From NCBI GenBank assembly GCA_019115085.1, contig DXEF01000032.1:1-58384 (forward strand): DNA of 58,384 nt, given 5' to 3'. Shown piece by piece: positions 54,723 to 58,384 of the stretch. The position numbers and the translations under genes are program-made. Numbering within the stretch: position 1 is the first letter of the stretch; every line of letters starts with the position of its first letter. Source of the DNA: Candidatus Agathobaculum pullicola. Lineage in GTDB: Bacteria; Bacillota; Clostridia; Oscillospirales; Butyricicoccaceae. The notes beneath the pieces are model-generated. The model made no database searches and was not told the DNA's origin. It worked only from the letters and a program-made list of their open reading frames with translations.

Positions 54723-55070
54723 ATGGATATTGCGAGAGCAAAAGAGCTCCTATCTGCTTTAGCAGATGGTATAGACCCCTTTACCGGAGAACTTTTCCCA
54801 CGAGACCATATTTGTAATCATCCTGATATCATTCGCGCTTTGCATCAGATACTTGGTTCGACACAAGAAATCAAAAAAAGCCCCAGTGCGCCAAATGCAG
54901 GCAAACCTTGGCCGCAGGAAGAAAAAGACAAGCTGGTGGATGAATTTCATGCTGGAATAAAAATATCGACGATGGCCAAAGAACACGGAAGAAGCAGAGG
55001 GTCCATTGAAGCAAAATTGGCGCATTTAGGTTTGATTGAAGATTCTTATTTTACCAGGAAACTGAGGTGA
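54723..55070 (+). CDS. Small HTH (SANT/Myb-like) protein
   Basis: A 115-residue protein. Residues 1-45 carry the sequence LADGIDPFTGELFPRDHICN, seen in my memory in several bacterial small defence- or repair-linked proteins. The C-terminal half, PWPQEEKDKLVDEFHAGIKI then STMAKEHGRSRGSIEAKLAH, is a three-helix HTH of the Myb/SANT type. The start follows GGGAGGAACGC and abuts the stop of the previous gene. It may bind DNA for the nuclease-helicases, an inference. No enzyme motif is seen. Confidence 0.7.
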   Translation: MDIARAKELLSALADGIDPFTGELFPRDHICNHPDIIRALHQILGSTQEIKKSPSAPNAGKPWPQEEKDKLVDEFHAGIKISTMAKEHGRSRGSIEAKLAHLGLIEDSYFTRKLR

Positions 55071-55075
55071 ACCTT

Positions 55076-56599
55076 ATGCCAACCTACCGCTCCGCCTCTG
55101 GCAGCAGTGTTGAGGACTTGTTCATCGAACTGTTCTCCGACACCTTTGGCGCCGAAAAGGCTAGCTATCTCTACTTCCAATATCCCTTCTCCGACATCTA
55201 CCAGAACAGCCGGTTTGCAGATATTCTGATTGAAAACGGTGGGCGTAAGGTGGCCATTGAGATCGACGATGAGGCATCCCACAATCCAAAACTGGTTTCC
55301 CAGAACAAGTTTTATGATGACCTGCTCAAGCAGAACAGCATGATCTACCTGGGCTGGAATGTGTACCGCTGGGCGGTGCGACAGATGCAGCAGCAGCCGG
55401 AGACTGTCAAGGATGAATTGCGGGTATTTCTGGGCCAGCACCCCAACTTCAAGGAAATTGAGGACTACATCCCCACCCAGCGTGGCAAGTCTCTAGATGG
55501 GTCTAATCTGGAGCTAAAGGAGCATCAGAAACAGGCACTGGCGGCGTTGGAGGAGATGCGCTGCAACTTCGAGACCATCGCCCTTCTCTACCACGCAACA
55601 GGTACTGGCAAAACGGTGACCGCCGTCATGGACGCTAAGCGATTCGGAAAACGTACGCTTTTTTTGGCCCACACGGTGGAACTGGTGGATCAGGCAGCGA
55701 AAACCTTTCGAAAACTTTGGCCTCAGGTCACAGTGGGTCGCTATGTGGAGAGCATGAAGCAGGGTAACGCCTTTGTGGTCTGCGGTAGTATTCAGAGCAT
55801 TGCCCTGAATCTGGAGCGGTTCAAGCCGGATGATTTCGGCTACATTATAGTGGACGAAGCTCACCACGCTTCTGCCGATACATACCAGAAAGTCCTGTCC
55901 TATTTCGCACCGGAATTTACACTGGGTTTGACTGCCATGCCAGAGCGGCCCGACGACAAAAATATTCTGGATATTTTCAAAAATACCGCCCACAAGCTGG
56001 ATATACAGACTGCTGTGGAGATCGGCGAGTTGGTGCCGGTGCGGTGCATTCGCATCCACACCAATATTGACCTGACCAAGGTGCGGTTTAACAGCATCCA
56101 GTACAATATTCGGGATCTGGAGAGCAAGATTTATGTGCCGGAGCGGAACCAGCTCATTGTGGACACTTGGCTCCAGTATGTGAGGGACAGGCGGACGGTT
56201 ATTTTCTGTGCCTCAGTTAAACATGCGCAGGAGATTGCAGGGCGGTTTCACGACGCTGGTGTGGCTGCTGAGGCGGTATCCGGAGAAATCAAGGCTAGCG
56301 ACCGCCGGGAAATGTTGGCCCGGTTTGAAAAGGGCAAGATCAAAGTGCTATGCGCCTGCGACCTACTTAACGAGGGCTGGGATTGCCCTGCTACGGAAGT
56401 ACTGTTCATGGCCCGGCCCACCATGTCCAAGGTGCTCTATACCCAGCAACTGGGCCGCGGTATGCGACTGGCACCTGGCAAGGAGAGCCTGATGGTATTT
56501 GATTTCGTGGACAACGCCAGCCAGTACAACATTCCCTACTCCATGCACCGGCTGTTTCGACTGAAAGACTATAAGCCCGGTGCTCTTACTGATGTGTGA
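55076..56599 (+). CDS. PD-(D/E)XK nuclease - SF2 helicase, 3'-truncated by a serine-recombinase element
   Basis: A 507-residue protein. Residues about 10-115 look like a restriction-endonuclease fold (SVEDLFIELFSDTFG; the catalytic D in FADILI and E-x-D in KVAIEIDDE; a final YLGWNVYRW). The helicase follows: Walker A HATGTGKTVTA (about 175), DEAHHA (about 262), LTAMPERPDD and motif VI QQLGRGMRLAPG (about 457). Related proteins continue for some 300-400 more residues after KDYKPGAL. Here the frame goes into a new sequence and stops in T|GATAAA, the first bases of the element. ATG 55076 has GAGGTG seven bases upstream; the GTG at 55067 is an alternative. Confidence 0.85.
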   Translation: MPTYRSASGSSVEDLFIELFSDTFGAEKASYLYFQYPFSDIYQNSRFADILIENGGRKVAIEIDDEASHNPKLVSQNKFYDDLLKQNSMIYLGWNVYRWAVRQMQQQPETVKDELRVFLGQHPNFKEIEDYIPTQRGKSLDGSNLELKEHQKQALAALEEMRCNFETIALLYHATGTGKTVTAVMDAKRFGKRTLFLAHTVELVDQAAKTFRKLWPQVTVGRYVESMKQGNAFVVCGSIQSIALNLERFKPDDFGYIIVDEAHHASADTYQKVLSYFAPEFTLGLTAMPERPDDKNILDIFKNTAHKLDIQTAVEIGELVPVRCIRIHTNIDLTKVRFNSIQYNIRDLESKIYVPERNQLIVDTWLQYVRDRRTVIFCASVKHAQEIAGRFHDAGVAAEAVSGEIKASDRREMLARFEKGKIKVLCACDLLNEGWDCPATEVLFMARPTMSKVLYTQQLGRGMRLAPGKESLMVFDFVDNASQYNIPYSMHRLFRLKDYKPGALTDV

Positions 56600-58384
56600 T
56601 AAAGAAGTAATAGAAGTGTAAAAAATTTTGCCGTTCCTATCCGGCGTTTCGCGATTACGTCGGATAGGTCGGGCGGTTATTCCGGCAAGTCAATCTTGCC
56701 GACAAAGCTGTAATAAATCTCTATGTCCTGCCTGCGGGTGCCGTCCTCGTCGTAGCTGCACTCATGGACGACGATTTTCTCAATCATTTCCCGCAAGAGG
56801 GTGGGAGTAAGTTTCTCAAAAGTAAGGTGCTTTCTCACAATCCCCATGAATTTTTCCGCGTTGACGGTGGCGGCCTGCGACTTGTCCAGTTCTTCCTGCA
56901 AACCAGCGGCGCGGTCTTTCAGTTCCCGCTGTTCCTGCTCGTAGTCTGCGGACAGTTCCATGAAACGCTCGTCGCTGATTTTCCCGCTTACGTTGTCCTC
57001 ATACAGACGCTTGATAATGCGGCTGATTTCAGAAATGCGCTCCTGTACCTGTTCAAGCTGCTTGGTGGCTGCGGCGGTCTTTCTCCTGCCGCCGATTTCG
57101 TTCTGCTGGATAAGCAGCTTTACAAAGCGGCTCTCATGCTTGGCGGCGTATTCCGTCACTTGCCGGAGATTGGAGAGGACGCCGGCGGTCAATAAGTCGG
57201 TGCGGATAAAGTGCGCCGTACAATCGCGGGTGCGCTTTTTGTAGCTGCCGCAGATGTAACAGTCCTGTTTCCGCTTGTCCGTCTGGTATCTCTGCTGATA
57301 GAGGACGCTGCCGCAGTCGGCGCAGAACAGCATACCGGAGAACAAGCCCACTTCATCATAGCGGTTCGGGCGTTTGCGCTGCTTGCGTAGCTCCTGCACA
57401 CGCTCCCATGTTTCTGTGTCGATAATCGGCTCATGGTGGCCGGGGAAAATCGCCTGCTTTTCAATGGGGTTCTCTACACTGTGCTTGGTCTTGTAAGAGG
57501 GCTTTTCTGTCTTGAAGTTTACCAGACAGCCGGTGTACTCCCGGTTTTCAAGGATATGAACGACGGTGTTCGTCGCCCATTTGCACTCATAGCCGGGGTG
57601 GTAGCGGCGGGTGCTGCCCGTCCTGCGGTATTCCAGCGTCCCCGGCGTGGGGATTTGCTGCTCCGTAAGCATACGGGCAATCTTGGTCGGGCCGTTCCCC
57701 GCAAGGCAAAGCTGGTAAATCTTCTGTACTACCGGGGCGGTTTCCTCGTCCATGATGTAATTCTCGTCCTCGTCCATGAGGTAGCCATATACCGGCTTAC
57801 TGGTAATGGGCTTTCCGCTCATGCCTTTGGCTCTCTTGACAGCCTTGATTTTCTTGCTCGTATCTCTCACCAGCCATTCGTTAAAAAGATTCCGCAGCGG
57901 GGTAAAATCGTTGTCCATGCCGCCGTTTTCACTGTCTACGTTGTCATTGACAGCGATAAACCGCACGCCCTTTTGGGGGAACAGCATTTCCGTATAAAAT
58001 CCCACTTGCAAGTAGTTTCGCCCTAACCGGCTCATGTCCTTGACGATGACGGTGCCGACTTTCCCGGCCTCGATGTCCGCAAGCATGGCTTGGAAACCGG
58101 GGCGGTCAAAGTTCGCGCCGGAAAAGCCGTCGTCGGTGTACCAGCGCAGGTTGGTAAAGCCGTTCTGCTTGGCGTAGGTTTCCAAAATCCGCTTTTGGTT
58201 GGATATGGAATTGCTCTCGCCTTGCAACTCGTCCTCATGGGACAATCTCGGATAAAGGGCGGTAATGAGGTTTTGGGTGGCTCGTCTTAACATAAATTCC
58301 TCCGTTTCCGACAGCCAGCCCACTATTCCGTGGTTTCATTGTACCACGAAATAGGGCGGGCTGTATAGCGGCAAAAATGTAAAA
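56598..58384. mobile_element. Left end of a TndX/TnpX-type element, continuing beyond the window
   Basis: The end begins GATAAAGA (56598-56605), which matches the end of the left element read inward. A palindrome CCTATCCG/CGGATAGG (56637-56667) lies before the tail of the recombinase gene. The recombinase reads toward the end. The sequence after 58323 is non-coding to the window edge, and the rest of the element is not visible. Confidence 0.8.
56677..58293 (-). CDS. Large serine recombinase, TndX-like
   Basis: A 538-residue site-specific recombinase. The resolvase domain has the catalytic serine region ITALYPRLSHEDELQGESNS (Ser17), DDGFSGANFDRPGFQAML and VIVKDMSRLGRNYLQVGFY. The Recombinase domain then has a zinc ribbon CADCGSVLYQQRYQTDKRK plus CYICGSYKKRTRDC, and a long coiled coil (about 390-480). 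The start MLRRATQNLITALYPR at 58293 follows CGGAGGAATTT; the open frame extends ten codons upstream without support. The size is near TndX of Tn5397 (about 530) and below TnpX of Tn4451. It is likely responsible for excision and insertion of the element at 56598. Confidence 0.95.
   Translation of the reverse strand: MLRRATQNLITALYPRLSHEDELQGESNSISNQKRILETYAKQNGFTNLRWYTDDGFSGANFDRPGFQAMLADIEAGKVGTVIVKDMSRLGRNYLQVGFYTEMLFPQKGVRFIAVNDNVDSENGGMDNDFTPLRNLFNEWLVRDTSKKIKAVKRAKGMSGKPITSKPVYGYLMDEDENYIMDEETAPVVQKIYQLCLAGNGPTKIARMLTEQQIPTPGTLEYRRTGSTRRYHPGYECKWATNTVVHILENREYTGCLVNFKTEKPSYKTKHSVENPIEKQAIFPGHHEPIIDTETWERVQELRKQRKRPNRYDEVGLFSGMLFCADCGSVLYQQRYQTDKRKQDCYICGSYKKRTRDCTAHFIRTDLLTAGVLSNLRQVTEYAAKHESRFVKLLIQQNEIGGRRKTAAATKQLEQVQERISEISRIIKRLYEDNVSGKISDERFMELSADYEQEQRELKDRAAGLQEELDKSQAATVNAEKFMGIVRKHLTFEKLTPTLLREMIEKIVVHECSYDEDGTRRQDIEIYYSFVGKIDLPE

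Overview
The window looks like the replication-origin region of a moderately GC-rich Firmicute of class Clostridia, probably a gut Oscillospirales relative. The evidence is the gene order rpmH-rnpA-yidD-yidC-jag-mnmE-mnmG-rsmG-noc-parA-parB to the left of dnaA and dnaN-S4 protein-recF-remB-gyrB-gyrA to its right, together with Noc, RemB and a DUF1385 protein. The assignment rests on gene order and protein resemblance only. Genes diverge at about 30.5 kb (left arm on the minus strand, right arm on the plus strand), as expected for leading-strand genes around oriC.

Layout. 1-1737: right end of an integrative element carrying an AT-rich methyltransferase. It cuts an XRE regulator gene after 43-45 codons. 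1.7-20.2 kb: minus-strand core genes for pyrimidine synthesis (pyrK-pyrD), phospholipid synthesis (pgsA), ribosome modification (rimO), a peptidase, recA-recX, prmC, a lipoprotein/two-component/DUF1385 cluster, tRNA-Leu, an AlkA-like glycosylase, a hotdog thioesterase and serS. 20.2-30.4 kb: chromosome segregation and the conserved oriC-left block, with two perfect parS sites. 30.4-32.2 kb: bipartite oriC around dnaA. 32.2-39.7 kb: dnaN to gyrA. 39.7-41.7 kb: a small membrane-protein/XRE operon with a clear operator, then the inverted rpsF-ssb-rpsR operon and tRNA-Thr.

From 41.8 kb the sequence is accessory. An integrase module lies next to tRNA-Thr; its integrase is frameshifted and carries an internal HTH. 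A lone TnpB element follows, then small genes including a damaged RelB/DinJ-like antitoxin, an atypical tyrosine recombinase and an esterase. The last part is a tightly packed five-gene operon: a PLD nuclease-SF2 helicase-DUF3427 protein, a Nudix hydrolase, a MazG-like pyrophosphohydrolase, a small HTH protein and a PD-(D/E)XK nuclease-helicase. The last gene is cut at its 3' end by a second element encoding a TndX-like large serine recombinase. Both element ends in the window begin, reading inward, with GATAAAGA, and each supplies the stop codon of the gene it interrupts.

The best candidate for an under-described system is the 50.87-56.60 kb operon. It joins two nuclease-helicases with two nucleotide-cleaning enzymes in a defence-island-like setting. 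Its role in phage defence or DNA repair is an inference from domains and context.
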